DNA from: Streptomyces violaceusniger | GTDB taxonomy: Bacteria > Actinomycetota > Actinomycetes > Streptomycetales > Streptomycetaceae | Direction of reading: 5' to 3' | Length of the DNA: 64,000 nt | Assembly: GCA_005405945.1 (NCBI GenBank) | Contig: BJHW01000001.1 | Span: 186,001 to 250,000 of the forward strand | In this document: in pieces, positions 1-9,051 of the stretch | How the letters are laid out: each line of letters starts with the position of its first letter | Position numbering within the stretch: position 1 is the stretch's first letter | Position numbers and translations under genes: made by a program | The notes under the pieces: model-generated | Told to the model about the DNA's origin: nothing | Databases searched by the model: none | What the model saw: only the letters and a program-made list of their open reading frames with translations

Positions 1-151
1 TCCGGTTCGGGCGGTAGCCGAGGCGTTCCGCCGCGGACTGCACCGCCCGCTTCGTCCGGTCGCTGACCCGGCTGGAGCCGCTCAGCACTCGCGAGGCCGT
101 GCTCTTGGAGACCCCCGCCGCGTCCGCCACCTGGTCCAAGGTGACCGCCAC
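1..151 (-). CDS. LacI-family transcriptional regulator, N-terminal part (cut by window edge)
   Basis: The first 50 residues form a LacI-type helix-turn-helix: VTLDQVADAAGVSKSTASRV, followed by a hinge-proximal RLGYRPNR. The GTG at 151 is preferred over the in-frame ATG at 169 because a GGAGG lies 7 bases upstream of it. The sensor domain lies beyond position 1. The gene is divergent from the operon starting at 389, the usual layout for a LacI repressor of a sugar or amino-acid catabolic operon. Two identical boxes (169-182 and 320-333) lie in the shared intergenic region. Regulation of the neighbouring operon is inferred. Confidence 0.85.
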   Translation of the reverse strand, partial: MAVTLDQVADAAGVSKSTASRVLSGSSRVSDRTKRAVQSAAERLGYRPNR

Positions 152-168
152 CGGTCCACCTCCGATCA

Positions 169-182
169 TGCAATCGATCCCA
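169..182. promoter_or_regulatory. Putative LacI operator, copy 1
   Basis: TGCAATCGATCCCA, centred on the palindrome ATCGAT, just upstream of the regulator's start. An identical 14-mer occurs at 320-333. LacI-family operators are typically palindromes with a central CG. A copy this close to the regulator suggests autoregulation. No binding data are available. Confidence 0.5.
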
Positions 183-319
183 TACGACTCTCCACACCCT
201 GAGTCGATGGGCGTCATCATGTCAGACACCTTGAAGTCAGTGGCGTAAAACTTACGTTTCTCCGACAATTTCAGGCCAATCCTAGGTTGACCTCGCACGA
301 GCTGGCTGCGACGGTTCTG

Positions 320-333
320 TGCAATCGATCCCA
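320..333. promoter_or_regulatory. Putative LacI operator, copy 2
   Basis: Second exact copy of TGCAATCGATCCCA, 151 bp from the first and 55 bp before the first operon gene, where a repressor would block transcription. The rest of the 237-bp intergenic region holds a possible TTGACC -35-like hexamer near 287. I could not assign a convincing -10 element. Confidence 0.5.
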
Positions 334-388
334 CAAGATGGCGCCCTGAAGGCGTCATAAAGGGACAGATACTCGATTGGAGCTCACC

Positions 389-1337
389 ATGACCCCCACG
401 GGTGCCGTCTCCTGGCGCGGCTACTGGCCAGCAGCACCCACGCCGTTCGCCGCCGACGGCTCGCTCGACCAGAGCGCCTGGCGCGAACTGCTGCGGCTGT
501 ACGCGGAACACGGCGTACACGGGGTCCTGGTGAACGGCACGACCGGCGAGTGGTTCTCGCAGACCCCCGACGAGCGCCGCCGGGTGGCCGAGATCGCGGT
601 CACCGAACTCTCCGGACAGATACCGGTGGTGATCGGCTGCGGCGCGTACACCGCGGACGAGTCCGCGCGATACGGCGAGCACGCCCGCTCGATCGGCGCG
701 GACGGCATCCTCACTACCCCGCCGCCCTACGTCCATCCGAGTCAGGACGAGATCCACGCTTTCTACGCCACCCTCGCCCGGGCGGTCGACCTGCCGCTCA
801 TGGTCTACAACTGGCCGCGCGGCACCGCCGTCGACATCACGGTCGACACCCTGGCCAAGCTGGCCGATCTCGACACCGTGGTGGCCGTCAAGGACAGCTC
901 CGGCGACGAGCTGAAGGTCGCGGACACCTGCGCCGCCCTGGCCGGGAAGGTCCAGGTCTTCGGCCGCTTCATCCACCGCCGGGGCATGGCCGTCATGGCC
1001 GAGTTCGGCGGCGCCGGAAACATCGACGGCGGCGGCCTCGGCGCCCTCTTCGCCGTCCCCTTCTATGAGGCCTACTGGGCCGGTGACCTCGACCGGGCCC
1101 GGGAATGGTCCGCACGCTACGAACGGCTTGTGAACCTGCTCGTCAACGACGACTACAGCTCGCGGTTCGCCTCACCCACCTCGCAGCTCAAAGCCGCCAT
1201 GCGGCTGCTCGGGCAGCCCGGGGGCACGTACGCCCCCGCTGCTCCCCCTGGAGGACCCGTCCGCGCTGCTCAGCCTGTCCGCGGCGCTCGACGAGGCCGG
1301 GCTGCATCCCTGTTCCACCAGCACCGGAAAAAGGTGA
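389..1337 (+). CDS. DapA/N-acetylneuraminate lyase superfamily protein (frameshift near 1235)
   Basis: Class I aldolase-fold lyase or deaminase of the dihydrodipicolinate synthase family, which forms a Schiff base with 2-oxo-acid substrates. Visible are the NGTTGEW substrate loop, the catalytic Tyr in VYNWPRG and the Schiff-base Lys in VVAVKDSSGD. The ATG at 389 has a GGAG 7 bases upstream. The frame breaks at the C run 1233-1237. Removing one base restores a normal C-terminus (LLPLEDPSALLSLS) ending at 1337, for 315 aa, the usual family size. First gene of the operon. Family members next to HcnABC-like dehydrogenases include hydroxyproline-pathway deaminases, but the substrate here is not proven. 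Confidence 0.8.
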
Positions 1338-1344
1338 ACCGACC

Positions 1345-2217
1345 GTGCGCAGACTTCTCATCGCGGCCTCCTCCGCCGCCCTGCTTCTGACCGTGGCGGC
1401 CTGCGGCAGCGAGGACTCGTCCTCGTCGTCCGCCGCCGCGGCCCCGACCGGCTGCACGCCCAAGGTGGGCAAGTCGGACCTGGTCAAGGCGGGCACGTTG
1501 ACGATTTCGACCAACGCGACCCTGCCGCCCATGCAGTACCTGGACGCCTCCAAAAAGATCGTCGGCATGCGGGTGGATCTTGGCAACGAGATAGCCAAAC
1601 TCCTCTGTCTCACCCCGAAGTTCGTCAACATCCCCTTCGACGCGCAGATCCCCGGCGTGCAGTCCGGACGCTGGGACATGATCGACACCGGCATGTTCTA
1701 CACACCGGAGCGGGCCGAGACCGTCACGCTCGTCCCGTACGAGATCCAGGGCGTCTCCGTCTCTGTCGCCAAGGGCAACCCGAAGAAGATCACCTCCGAG
1801 GACGACCTGTCCGGCAAGGCCATCGCCGTGGAGGCGCCGGGCTACGAGTTCGACACCCTCACCGCGCTCAACAAGAAGCTGAAAACCGCCGGGAAGCCGC
1901 AGGTCACCATCCGCACCTTCACCACCACCGCCGACGCCTACCAGGCACTGTCCGCGGGCCAGGTCGAAGGCGTGGCCATCGTCGAGTCGGTCACCAGCTA
2001 CTACCAGAAGGACGGCCGCTTCGAGACGGCGGTAAAGGGCATGAACCCCGCGCCGCTCGCCCTCGGTTTCGGCAAGCAGAAGACCGCCGACGCGGTCGCG
2101 GGCGCGCTCAACACCCTGCGCGACAAAGGCTACTTGGCCACGTTGTTCAAGAAATACGGCGTCACGCCCTACACCGGCGACCTCAAGGTGACCACCGGCG
2201 CGATCAGCGCGAAGTAA
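1345..2217 (+). CDS. Amino-acid ABC transporter substrate-binding lipoprotein
   Basis: Extracytoplasmic solute receptor of the polar amino-acid family (SBP_bac_3). The GTG at 1345 opens a lipoprotein signal: a short basic start, a hydrophobic stretch and the lipobox LTVAAC, followed by a Ser/Ala-rich linker. The mature protein begins with the family-like sequence GTLTISTNATLPPMQYLD. It later shows VGMRVDLGNEIAK and the GMFYTPERAE region. At 290 aa it is typical in length. It starts 7 bases after the repaired stop of the preceding lyase gene and is followed by permease and ATPase genes, so it supplies ligand to that importer. Confidence 0.9.
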   Translation: MRRLLIAASSAALLLTVAACGSEDSSSSSAAAAPTGCTPKVGKSDLVKAGTLTISTNATLPPMQYLDASKKIVGMRVDLGNEIAKLLCLTPKFVNIPFDAQIPGVQSGRWDMIDTGMFYTPERAETVTLVPYEIQGVSVSVAKGNPKKITSEDDLSGKAIAVEAPGYEFDTLTALNKKLKTAGKPQVTIRTFTTTADAYQALSAGQVEGVAIVESVTSYYQKDGRFETAVKGMNPAPLALGFGKQKTADAVAGALNTLRDKGYLATLFKKYGVTPYTGDLKVTTGAISAK

Positions 2218-2236
2218 CCAGCGAAGGGCGAGAGCC

Positions 2237-2965
2237 ATGTGGTCCTGGGATGCCTTCTTTTCCTTCCTCAGCAATCCTCAGCTCATTCAGGGAGCTTGGA
2301 CGACGATCTGGTTGACTACGGTCAGCATGGCGCTCGCCCTTCCGCTCGCCGTGCTCGTGGCGCTCGGCAGAGCGTCCCGGATCGCGCCGATCCGGATCGT
2401 CACCGGCTTCTACGTGTGGCTGATGCGCGGCACCCCACTGCTGGTCCAACTGGTCATCATTTACACGGGGTTGCCCCAGGTGGGCCTGCGCCTCGGCGTG
2501 ATCAGCGCGGCGCTGACCGGCCTGGTCCTCAACGAGGCGGCGTACCTCTCGGAGATCGTCCGCGCCGGGGTCCTCTCGGTCGCGCGCGGCCAGTCCGAGG
2601 CGGCCCGCGCGCTGGGCATGCCGCCCTGGAAGGTGTTCCGGGTGGTGGTCATGCCGCAGGCGCTGCGGGTGATGGTCCCGCCGCTCGGCAACAGCTTCAA
2701 CGGCCTGCTCAAGACGACCACGCTCGTCTCGGTGATCTCCGTCGAAGAACTGCTGCGCCGCACCCAGTTCGCCGTCCAGACCAACTTCCGCGTCCTGGAG
2801 GGCCTCACCGCGGCGGCCCTGTACTACCTGGCGATGACCACCTTGTGGGGTCTGGTCCAGAGGTGGCTGGAGGTCCGGGTCGGCCGCGGTCACCAGACGG
2901 GGCCGAGCCGTAGCCGCCGCATCAAACGCGCCACCGTACCAGCACTCGAATTGGAGGCCCGATGA
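2237..2965 (+). CDS. Amino-acid ABC transporter permease
   Basis: Inner-membrane permease of the HisM/GlnP type, 242 aa. Several hydrophobic segments are evident (for example MALALPLAVLVALGRA and LVQLVIIYTGL). The cytoplasmic EAA-type coupling loop, SEAARALGMPPWKVFRVVVM, contacts the ATPase. The start codon follows a GAAGGGCGAG ribosome site. The stop overlaps the ATPase start in an ATGA junction, indicating translational coupling. Only one permease gene is present, so it probably works as a homodimer. Confidence 0.9.
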   Translation: MWSWDAFFSFLSNPQLIQGAWTTIWLTTVSMALALPLAVLVALGRASRIAPIRIVTGFYVWLMRGTPLLVQLVIIYTGLPQVGLRLGVISAALTGLVLNEAAYLSEIVRAGVLSVARGQSEAARALGMPPWKVFRVVVMPQALRVMVPPLGNSFNGLLKTTTLVSVISVEELLRRTQFAVQTNFRVLEGLTAAALYYLAMTTLWGLVQRWLEVRVGRGHQTGPSRSRRIKRATVPALELEAR

Positions 2966-3744
2966 CCGTCGAGAAGACAGCGGTTCCCCTGGTCGTCGAA
3001 GCGCGCCAGATCCGCAAGTCGTACGGCGAAGTCGAGGTCCTCAAGGGCATCGACCTGACGGTCCGGCAGGGCGAGGTCGTCCTCATCCTGGGTCCGTCGG
3101 GCGGCGGCAAGAGCACGTTCCTGCGCACCCTCAATCACCTGGAGACCCCCGACTCGGGCGCCGTCAGCATCTGCGGCGAACGCATCGGCTACGGCGACCG
3201 GGCCGGACGCCAGGTCCCCCTCCGGGAGCGCCGGATCGCCGTCCAGCGGCGACGCACCGGCATGGTGTTCCAGCAGTTCAACCTGTTCCCGAACATGACC
3301 GCCCTGGACAACGTGGCATCCGGCCCCGTGCACGTGAACGACGTCCCCAAGGCCGAAGCCCGCGCCGCCGCCCGCGAGTTGCTGGCCATGGTGGGCCTCG
3401 CCGACAAGACCGGCTCCTACCCCGCCCAGCTCTCCGGCGGCCAGCAGCAGCGGGTGGCCATCGCCCGCGCCCTGGCGATGCGCCCCGAACTGCTGCTCTT
3501 CGACGAACCCACGTCGGCGCTCGACCCGGAGATGGTCGGCGAGGTGCTCGACGTCATGGTCCGGCTCCGCGAGGAGGGCATGACCATGATCGTCGTCAGT
3601 CATGAGATGGGCTTCGCCCGCGCGGCGGCCGACCGGGTGGTGTTCATCGCCGACGGCCTGGTGGTGGAGGACAAGTCCCCGGACCTGTTCTTCTCCGCGC
3701 CGGAACACGAACGCACCCGCCAGTTCCTGGAGCGGATCCTGTGA
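2962..3744 (+). CDS. Amino-acid ABC transporter ATP-binding protein
   Basis: GlnQ/HisP-class ATPase, 260 aa. It has Walker A (GPSGGGKST), a Q-loop within [11 protein letters not shown], the signature LSGGQQQR, Walker B ([14 protein letters not shown]) and the switch His in VVSHEMGFA. It energises uptake by the preceding receptor and permease. Coupled to the permease by a 4-base overlap and followed after about 30 bases by the dehydrogenase gamma subunit, so transport and oxidation genes appear to share a transcript. Confidence 0.93.
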   Translation: MTVEKTAVPLVVEARQIRKSYGEVEVLKGIDLTVRQGEVVLILGPSGGGKSTFLRTLNHLETPDSGAVSICGERIGYGDRAGRQVPLRERRIAVQRRRTGMVFQQFNLFPNMTALDNVASGPVHVNDVPKAEARAAARELLAMVGLADKTGSYPAQLSGGQQQRVAIARALAMRPELLLFDEPTSALDPEMVGEVLDVMVRLREEGMTMIVVSHEMGFARAAADRVVFIADGLVVEDKSPDLFFSAPEHERTRQFLERIL

Positions 3745-3778
3745 ACCCCCCACCCCCTTGAGCCCTGTGAGCACAGCC

Positions 3779-4072
3779 ATGAGCACCAGCCCCCTGCCGG
3801 AGACGGTCACCGTGACCATCGACGGCACCCCCACCCAGGCATGGGCGGGCCAGTCCGTGACCGCGGTCCTGGTCGCGGCCGGCATCTGGCCGCTGCGCCG
3901 CAACCCGGTCAACGGTCAGTTGCGCGGCCCGTTCTGCGGAATGGGTGTCTGTCTGGAGTGCGAGGTGACGATCGACGGCCGCCCCGGCTCCCGCAGTTGC
4001 ACCGCGCATGTCGCGGACGGCACCGACATCCGCACCCACACCGAGCCCGTGCCGACGGCCGCGCATGACTGA
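3779..4072 (+). CDS. [2Fe-2S] small subunit of HcnA/OoxA-like dehydrogenase (gamma)
   Basis: Short ferredoxin-like protein, 97 aa from the ATG at 3779 (GTG at 3767 is an alternative start). The cluster ligands are visible as Cys residues in FCGMGVCLECEV and a downstream SRSC. These small subunits accompany a two-flavoprotein complex such as hydrogen cyanide synthase HcnABC, octopine/nopaline oxidases or D-hydroxyproline and proline dehydrogenases, passing electrons between subunits. Its stop overlaps the next gene by 8 bases, supporting assembly into one complex. Confidence 0.8.
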   Translation: MSTSPLPETVTVTIDGTPTQAWAGQSVTAVLVAAGIWPLRRNPVNGQLRGPFCGMGVCLECEVTIDGRPGSRSCTAHVADGTDIRTHTEPVPTAAHD

Positions 4073-5459
4073 CCACCCCGAGGAGCCGGAGACGGACGTC
4101 GCGGTGGTCGGCGGCGGCCCCGCCGGACTGCACGCGGCGCTGGTCCTCGCCCGGGGCGGACTGCGCGTGGCCCTGCTCGACGAGTCCGACACCCTCGGCG
4201 GCCAGTACTACAAGCGCCGAGCCGAGCAACTCGCCGCCGCCTTCGGTGACTTCCGCCCACGCGGCACCGAACTGATCCGCCAGGTACGGGCCACCGGGGT
4301 CGTCTGTCGTACCGGCACCCTGGTCTGGGGCGCCGAGGACGCCGGCCGCACCCTGTTCACCTGCGACGTGCGCACCGGCGCCCTGGGACGGGTGCGCGCC
4401 CGTGCCACGCTCGCCGCCACCGGCGCGTACGAACGCACCCTGCCCTTCCCCGGGTGGACGCTGCCGGGTGTGGTCACCCCCGGGTTCGCCCTGCATCTGG
4501 CCACCATGGACCGGGTCCCCGTGGGCCGACGGGTGGTGCTCGCCGGGACGGGGCCGTTTCTTCTCCCGGTCGCCTGCGCCCTGCTGGAGGCGGGCGCCAG
4601 GATCGAGGCGCTGCTCGAGCTGAACCACCCGTACCGCCCTCGGGGCGCTGTGATCGGCGGCGCCCTGCGGCAGCCTGCGCGGCTCGCGGAGGCCGCCCGC
4701 TACCTGCTGACCCTCGCCCGTCACGGCGTCCGCGTCGAGCAGGGCTCCCGCGTACTGGCGGCGTACGGCGACACCCGGGTCACCGCCGTGGACATCGGCA
4801 GCGCGGACGGCGGCGTCCGCCGGATCGAGACCGACGCGCTGTGCGTGGGCTTCGGCTTCCGCCCCAGCACCGAACTCCCCCGACTGCTGGGCTGCCGTAC
4901 CGAGCCCGACCCGGCGGGCACGGAGCGGCTCCCGGTCGTGGACGCGGACGGCGCGACCTCGGTGGACGGGCTGTACGTCGCCGGGGACTGCGCCGGCATC
5001 GCGGGCGTGCATGCGGCAGGCGTACGAGGACAGCTCGCCGCCCATGCGATCCTGCGCCGTCTGGCACCCGGACACGCGAACGTGCGGGTGACCGGCCTCC
5101 GCCGCCGGGCCCGTGCCCTGGATCGTTTCGCTGCGCTGGCCGACCGCCTCTACCCCCTGCCCGCCGACGCCATGGCGGACATCTCCGACGCCACCCAGGT
5201 CTGCCGCTGCGAAGGGGTCACCGCCGGCGAGATCCGACGAGCCGTCGCGACGGGCTGGAACGACCTGCACGGCACCAAGGCCGCCACCCGCGCCGGGATG
5301 GGCCCCTGCCAGGGCCGCGAATGCGGCCACATCGTCGCGGCGCTGGCCACGCGGGGCTCCGGGCCGGACCGGGCAGCGGAGTGCTTCGCGGCCCGTATGC
5401 CGCTGCGACCGCTGCCCATGACCACCACGGTCGAAGGGCGGGAGGTGACGGACCAGTGA
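4065..5459 (+). CDS. FAD/NAD(P)-binding alpha subunit with C-terminal BFD-like [2Fe-2S] domain
   Basis: 464-aa flavoprotein. The N-terminal dinucleotide-binding motif is VAVVGGGPAGLHAALVL, and a second nucleotide-binding region is RRVVLAGTGPFLLPVA. A C-terminal BFD-like domain supplies Cys ligands in CRCEGVT and GPCQGRECG. This is the architecture of HcnB/OoxA alpha subunits. Oxidation of an amino acid by the complex is family knowledge; the actual substrate is not known. The stop overlaps the start of the beta subunit (GTGA). Confidence 0.85.
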   Translation: MTDHPEEPETDVAVVGGGPAGLHAALVLARGGLRVALLDESDTLGGQYYKRRAEQLAAAFGDFRPRGTELIRQVRATGVVCRTGTLVWGAEDAGRTLFTCDVRTGALGRVRARATLAATGAYERTLPFPGWTLPGVVTPGFALHLATMDRVPVGRRVVLAGTGPFLLPVACALLEAGARIEALLELNHPYRPRGAVIGGALRQPARLAEAARYLLTLARHGVRVEQGSRVLAAYGDTRVTAVDIGSADGGVRRIETDALCVGFGFRPSTELPRLLGCRTEPDPAGTERLPVVDADGATSVDGLYVAGDCAGIAGVHAAGVRGQLAAHAILRRLAPGHANVRVTGLRRRARALDRFAALADRLYPLPADAMADISDATQVCRCEGVTAGEIRRAVATGWNDLHGTKAATRAGMGPCQGRECGHIVAALATRGSGPDRAAECFAARMPLRPLPMTTTVEGREVTDQ

Positions 5460-6625
5460 CCGACGCACAGCCCGACGTCATCGTCATCGGCGCCGGCATC
5501 CTCGGCGCCAGTACCGCCTTCCACCTCGCCGAACGCGGTTACCGCGTCGTGGTACTGGATCGCGGCGCCCCCAACAGGGAAGGCTCCGGCACCACCGCGG
5601 GCAACCTCCACATCCAGGCCATCCACACCCGTCGCCCCGGCCAAGAGGTCCCGGTCGACAGCGCCCGCCTGCTGCCACTGCAACGCCGGGCATCCGAACA
5701 CTGGTCCCAGATCGAGGAGCGTCTCGACGCGGACGTGGAACTGCGCCGCGGCGGCGGCTTCATGGTCGCCGAAACCGCCGCACAGGAAGAGGAGTTGAGG
5801 GAGAAGCACGAGTGGGAGCACCGGGTGGGCATCCGCACCGAAGTGCTCACCGGCGACGAGGCCCGCAACCACATGCCCCTGCTCTCGGACCGCGTACGCG
5901 CCGCCAGTTGGTGCTCGCTCGATGGATATGCCAACCCGCTCCTGATCACCCCCGCCTATCTGACCGCCGCCCGCCGCCTCGGCGCCCAACTGCACGCCTT
6001 CACCCCGGTCACCGGCATCCAAAGGGTCGGCGACGGCTACAAGGTGCTATCGGGCGACCGCAGCTGGACCGCGCCCTCGGTCGTCAACGTGGCCGGCCCG
6101 TGGATCACAGAGATCTCCGAGCTGGCCGGAATCCACGTCCGCATGTCGCCGGTCGCGATCCAGATGCACGTGACCGTGCGGGTGCCGCCGGTGATGCACC
6201 ACCTGGTCCAGCACATCGGCGAGGGCCTGTCGGTCAAGCAGGTCAGTGCCGGCAACCTGCTGATCGGCGGCGGTTGGCCCGCCGCCGCGCTGGACATGGC
6301 GGGCCGCAGCACCGTCAGTCCCGTCAGCATGGCCGGCAACCTCGCCCAGGCCGGGCGGATCCTGCCGTTCCTCGGCGGGCTGCGCCTGCTGCGCATGTGG
6401 GCCGGACCACTGGCCGCGACCCCGGACGAGATGCCGGTGATCGGCGAAGTCCCCGGGCACCCCGGGTTCTTCGTCGCGGGCGGCACGTACGCGTTCACCC
6501 TCGCCCCGGTGTGGGGCGACACGCTGTGCCGCCAGATCGCGGGGGAGCCCCCGGCCGACCCGGTGGACGACCTGGGCCCCGACCGCCTGCTGTACAACGC
6601 CGCCACCACTCCCGTATCGCCCTGA
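5456..6625 (+). CDS. DAO-family FAD-dependent beta subunit (HcnC/OoxB-like)
   Basis: D-amino-acid-oxidase-fold flavoprotein, 389 aa, starting at a GTG that overlaps the alpha-subunit stop. The N-terminal FAD motif is VIVIGAGILGASTAFHLAER, and the C-terminal signature region reads GTYAFTLAPVWGDTLC. This is the subunit that normally dehydrogenates the amino-acid substrate, passing electrons to the alpha and gamma subunits. The three genes together form a complete alpha-beta-gamma dehydrogenase set. Confidence 0.87.
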   Translation: MTDAQPDVIVIGAGILGASTAFHLAERGYRVVVLDRGAPNREGSGTTAGNLHIQAIHTRRPGQEVPVDSARLLPLQRRASEHWSQIEERLDADVELRRGGGFMVAETAAQEEELREKHEWEHRVGIRTEVLTGDEARNHMPLLSDRVRAASWCSLDGYANPLLITPAYLTAARRLGAQLHAFTPVTGIQRVGDGYKVLSGDRSWTAPSVVNVAGPWITEISELAGIHVRMSPVAIQMHVTVRVPPVMHHLVQHIGEGLSVKQVSAGNLLIGGGWPAAALDMAGRSTVSPVSMAGNLAQAGRILPFLGGLRLLRMWAGPLAATPDEMPVIGEVPGHPGFFVAGGTYAFTLAPVWGDTLCRQIAGEPPADPVDDLGPDRLLYNAATTPVSP

Positions 6626-6638
6626 AAGGCACTCACTC

Positions 6639-7019
6639 ATGACCTTGAAGATGTTCGTCAACGGCCAGGCGATGTCCGGAGGCAGTCTCAACCACGCGCT
6701 GGTGGGCGCCCGCCCGCTGGGCCCCGCCCGCACGGCGCCCGCCTACCGCTTCTTTTCCGTACGCGACGAGTTCCCCGGCCTGCACCCGGTCGCGGAGGGC
6801 GGCGCGGCGATCAACGGCGAGGTGTACGAAGTCAGTTACGAGGTGCTGCGCGATCAGCTGCTCCCCGAGGAGCCCCAGGAACTCGAACTGGGCGTCATCA
6901 CCCTGGAGGACGGGTCGGGTTCCTTCTCGATGCGCATGCGTGCCTCCGCGCTGACGGCCCCCGGTGTCCTCGACATCACCGCTCACGGCGGCTGGCACAC
7001 CTACCTCGCCACGCTCTGA
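6639..7019 (+). CDS. Small protein resembling the allophanate hydrolase C-terminal / glutamyl-cyclotransferase-like fold
   Basis: 126-aa soluble protein with no signal peptide or membrane segment. The stretch PVAEGGAAINGEVYEVSYEV resembles the C-terminal domain of AtzF-type allophanate hydrolases and GGCT-like proteins. The assignment rests on pattern only. A GAAAGG ribosome site lies upstream, and it sits 13 bases after the dehydrogenase beta subunit and 28 before the hydantoinase gene, so it is in the operon. It may act on a carbamoyl or N-acyl intermediate; that is a guess. Confidence 0.5.
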   Translation: MTLKMFVNGQAMSGGSLNHALVGARPLGPARTAPAYRFFSVRDEFPGLHPVAEGGAAINGEVYEVSYEVLRDQLLPEEPQELELGVITLEDGSGSFSMRMRASALTAPGVLDITAHGGWHTYLATL

Positions 7020-7047
7020 CCCCCATCCCCCTTACTGGAGGCTCACC

Positions 7048-8459
7048 ATGTCCCCTTCCGAACCGGTCAACCTCGTCGTTCGAGGCGGCACCGTGGTCAA
7101 CGCCGACTGGCAGGGCGCCGCGGACGTCCTGGTCGGCGGCGGAAAGGTCCTGGGGGTGGTGGAACCGGGCGCGTACCGTTCCGCACAGCCGCCCGGCATC
7201 ACCCAGATCGACGCCACCGGACGCCTCGTACTGCCCGGCGGGGTGGACCCGCACTGCCATGTCGGTTTCACCTCGGGGACTTCACCTCCCTCGACGACTA
7301 CCGGCAGGCCACGACCGCCGCCGTCTTCGGCGGTACGACCACGATCGTCGACTTCGCGATCCCCCGCCCCGGGCAGAACCCGGCCGATGTCGCGGCGGCC
7401 CAACGCGCCAAGGCGGGACAGGGGTTGTGCGACAGCGCACTGCACGCGTGTGTGGTCCAGTGGGACGACACCGTGCCGGAGCAGCTGCGCTCACTGACCT
7501 CCGACGGCATCGTCACGGTCAAGATGTTCACCACCTACCGCGGCGAGACCATGGCCGACGAGAAGACCATCCTCAACGTGATGACCACGCTGAGGGACCT
7601 CGGCGGCATGGTGGTCATCCACTGCGAGGCCGACCACATCATCTCCGACGTGCAGGAACGCGGTGAAGCGGCCGACGCGATCAGTGCCTGCCACCACGCC
7701 GGCACCAGGCCGGAACTGGCCGAGAACGCCTCCGTCGCCGAGATCCTCGCCATCGCCGAATCGGTCGCGGCCCCCGTGTACTTCGTGCACCAGTCCACGC
7801 CCGAGGCCGTCGACCTGGTGGCGCGCGCTCGCAGCCGAGGGGTGCGCGCCTTCACCGAGACCGTCGCCCATCATCTGGTCCTTGACGACACGGCGTACGC
7901 GGGCCCGCACCCGGAGCGGTTCGTGTGCTGCCCTCCGCTGCGCGCCGCCGACACCGTCGCCGGGTTGCGCTCGCGGGTTCTGATGGGTCAGGTCGCCACC
8001 GTCGGCAGCGACCACTGCTGCTATGACACGGCCCAGAAGGAATCGGTGAGCCACGACGTACGGGCGATGCCCAACGGTCTACCGGGAGTGGAGACCCGTA
8101 TGCCGGTGATCTTCAGCGAGCTGGTGCTCAAGGGCGGTCTGCCGACGGGCCGCTTCGTCGAATTGATGTGCGCCAACCCGGCCAGGCTCAATGGCCTGTA
8201 CCCCCGCAAGGGAATCATCGCGCCCGGCTCGGACGCGGACCTGGCGATCTGGGACCCCACAGCCACCCGGACCGTCCGCAGCGCAGGCCTGCACATGGCC
8301 ACGGACTACACGCCGTACGAGGGCATGACGGTCACCGGCTGGCCGGAGACCGTCGTGGTGGGCGGCCGCCCCGTCGTCGAGGCCGGCCGGCTGACGGACG
8401 CCGAGCCCCGCGGCCGTCATCTGCGCTCAGGCCCGCTGGGCCGGTCCCTGGTCTGCTGA
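7048..8459 (+). CDS. Dihydropyrimidinase/D-hydantoinase-type amidohydrolase (frameshift at 7275-7278)
   Basis: Cyclic-amide hydrolase. Metal ligands expected for the family are visible: HxH in GGVDPHCHVG, the carboxylated Lys in VTVKMFTTYRG, His in VIHCEAD and VYFVHQST, and Asp in VGSDHCCYD. The start has a CTGGAGG site. The frame breaks at the G run 7275-7278. Adding one G gives FTSGDFTSLDDY and a 470-aa protein of normal length. Last gene of the catabolic operon. It would open a hydantoin, dihydropyrimidine or related cyclic imide. Confidence 0.85.
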
Positions 8460-8639
8460 TCCCGCGGATTCCCTTGATGCGGCGGACGTCGCGGCAGAAG
8501 AACCCTAACGATCACGCAACTGTGATCGAGCGGCCGCCAAGCCCCTCAAGCCCATTACCTTCCTTGTAGGCCCGGTTCGGGTTCGTGGCCCCAGGCCCGG
8601 TAGGACACTTTGCCCTGTTGATGATGACCCCAGGCGCTG

Positions 8640-8902
8640 TCGCCGGCCTCGGTGGCATCGGGGCCGGCCGCCACACCATCCCGGAGAAGGCCGACAGCCA
8701 GGTGGCCCGCCTGCGCAAGGACGCACGTGGCGGACGGCCACCCGGCTTCGATGAGGACCGCTGCAAGAAGCGCAACACCGCCGGGCGGACGGTCAACCGC
8801 TTGAAGCAGTCCCGGGCGATCGCGACTCGCTATGGCAAGCGCGGCTACGTCTTCCTCGGCACCGCCACCGCGGCGTCCGCCGCCATCTGGCTCCGGCCCT
8901 GA
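8640..8902 (+). pseudogene. IS5-family transposase C-terminal remnant
   Basis: The reading frame ends with the hallmark C-terminus of IS5-type (DDE) transposases: TIPEKADSQ, GGRPPGFDEDRCKKRNT, VNRLKQSRAIATRYGKRGY and a final hydrophobic AIWLR. The catalytic N-terminal two thirds and both terminal inverted repeats are absent. The 180 bases between the hydantoinase stop and this remnant hold no gene I can support. Confidence 0.75.
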
Positions 8903-8960
8903 CCTCCTAGGCAACTCAGCAGCAGACGCTCTGGCTCTGGCGCCGAGCGTGCTGATGAGA

Positions 8961-9000
8961 ACAGCCAGATCACTCACGATCGCGTCGGCGATCTTTGTGA
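8961..9000. repeat. Imperfect 40-bp direct repeat, left copy (flanks lysE)
   Basis: A roughly 40-bp stretch with the core CACGATCGCGTCGGC recurs at 9871-9910 in the same orientation with a handful of mismatches. On the minus strand both copies encode a similar ADAIV(S/G)D peptide, so they could be homologous remnants of one small gene or terminal sequence. The LysE gene lies between them. Confidence 0.5.
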
Positions 9001-9051
9001 CGTGTTCGGCTGATCCCAGCAGGACCGGTGTCACAGACGCGCGGACATGGC

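Noticed and set aside
8555..9034. 159-codon minus-strand frame beside the IS5 remnant
   Set aside because: Most of it is antisense to the transposase remnant. Only the short ADAIVSD peptide has a counterpart elsewhere in the window, so I record it as a repeat instead.
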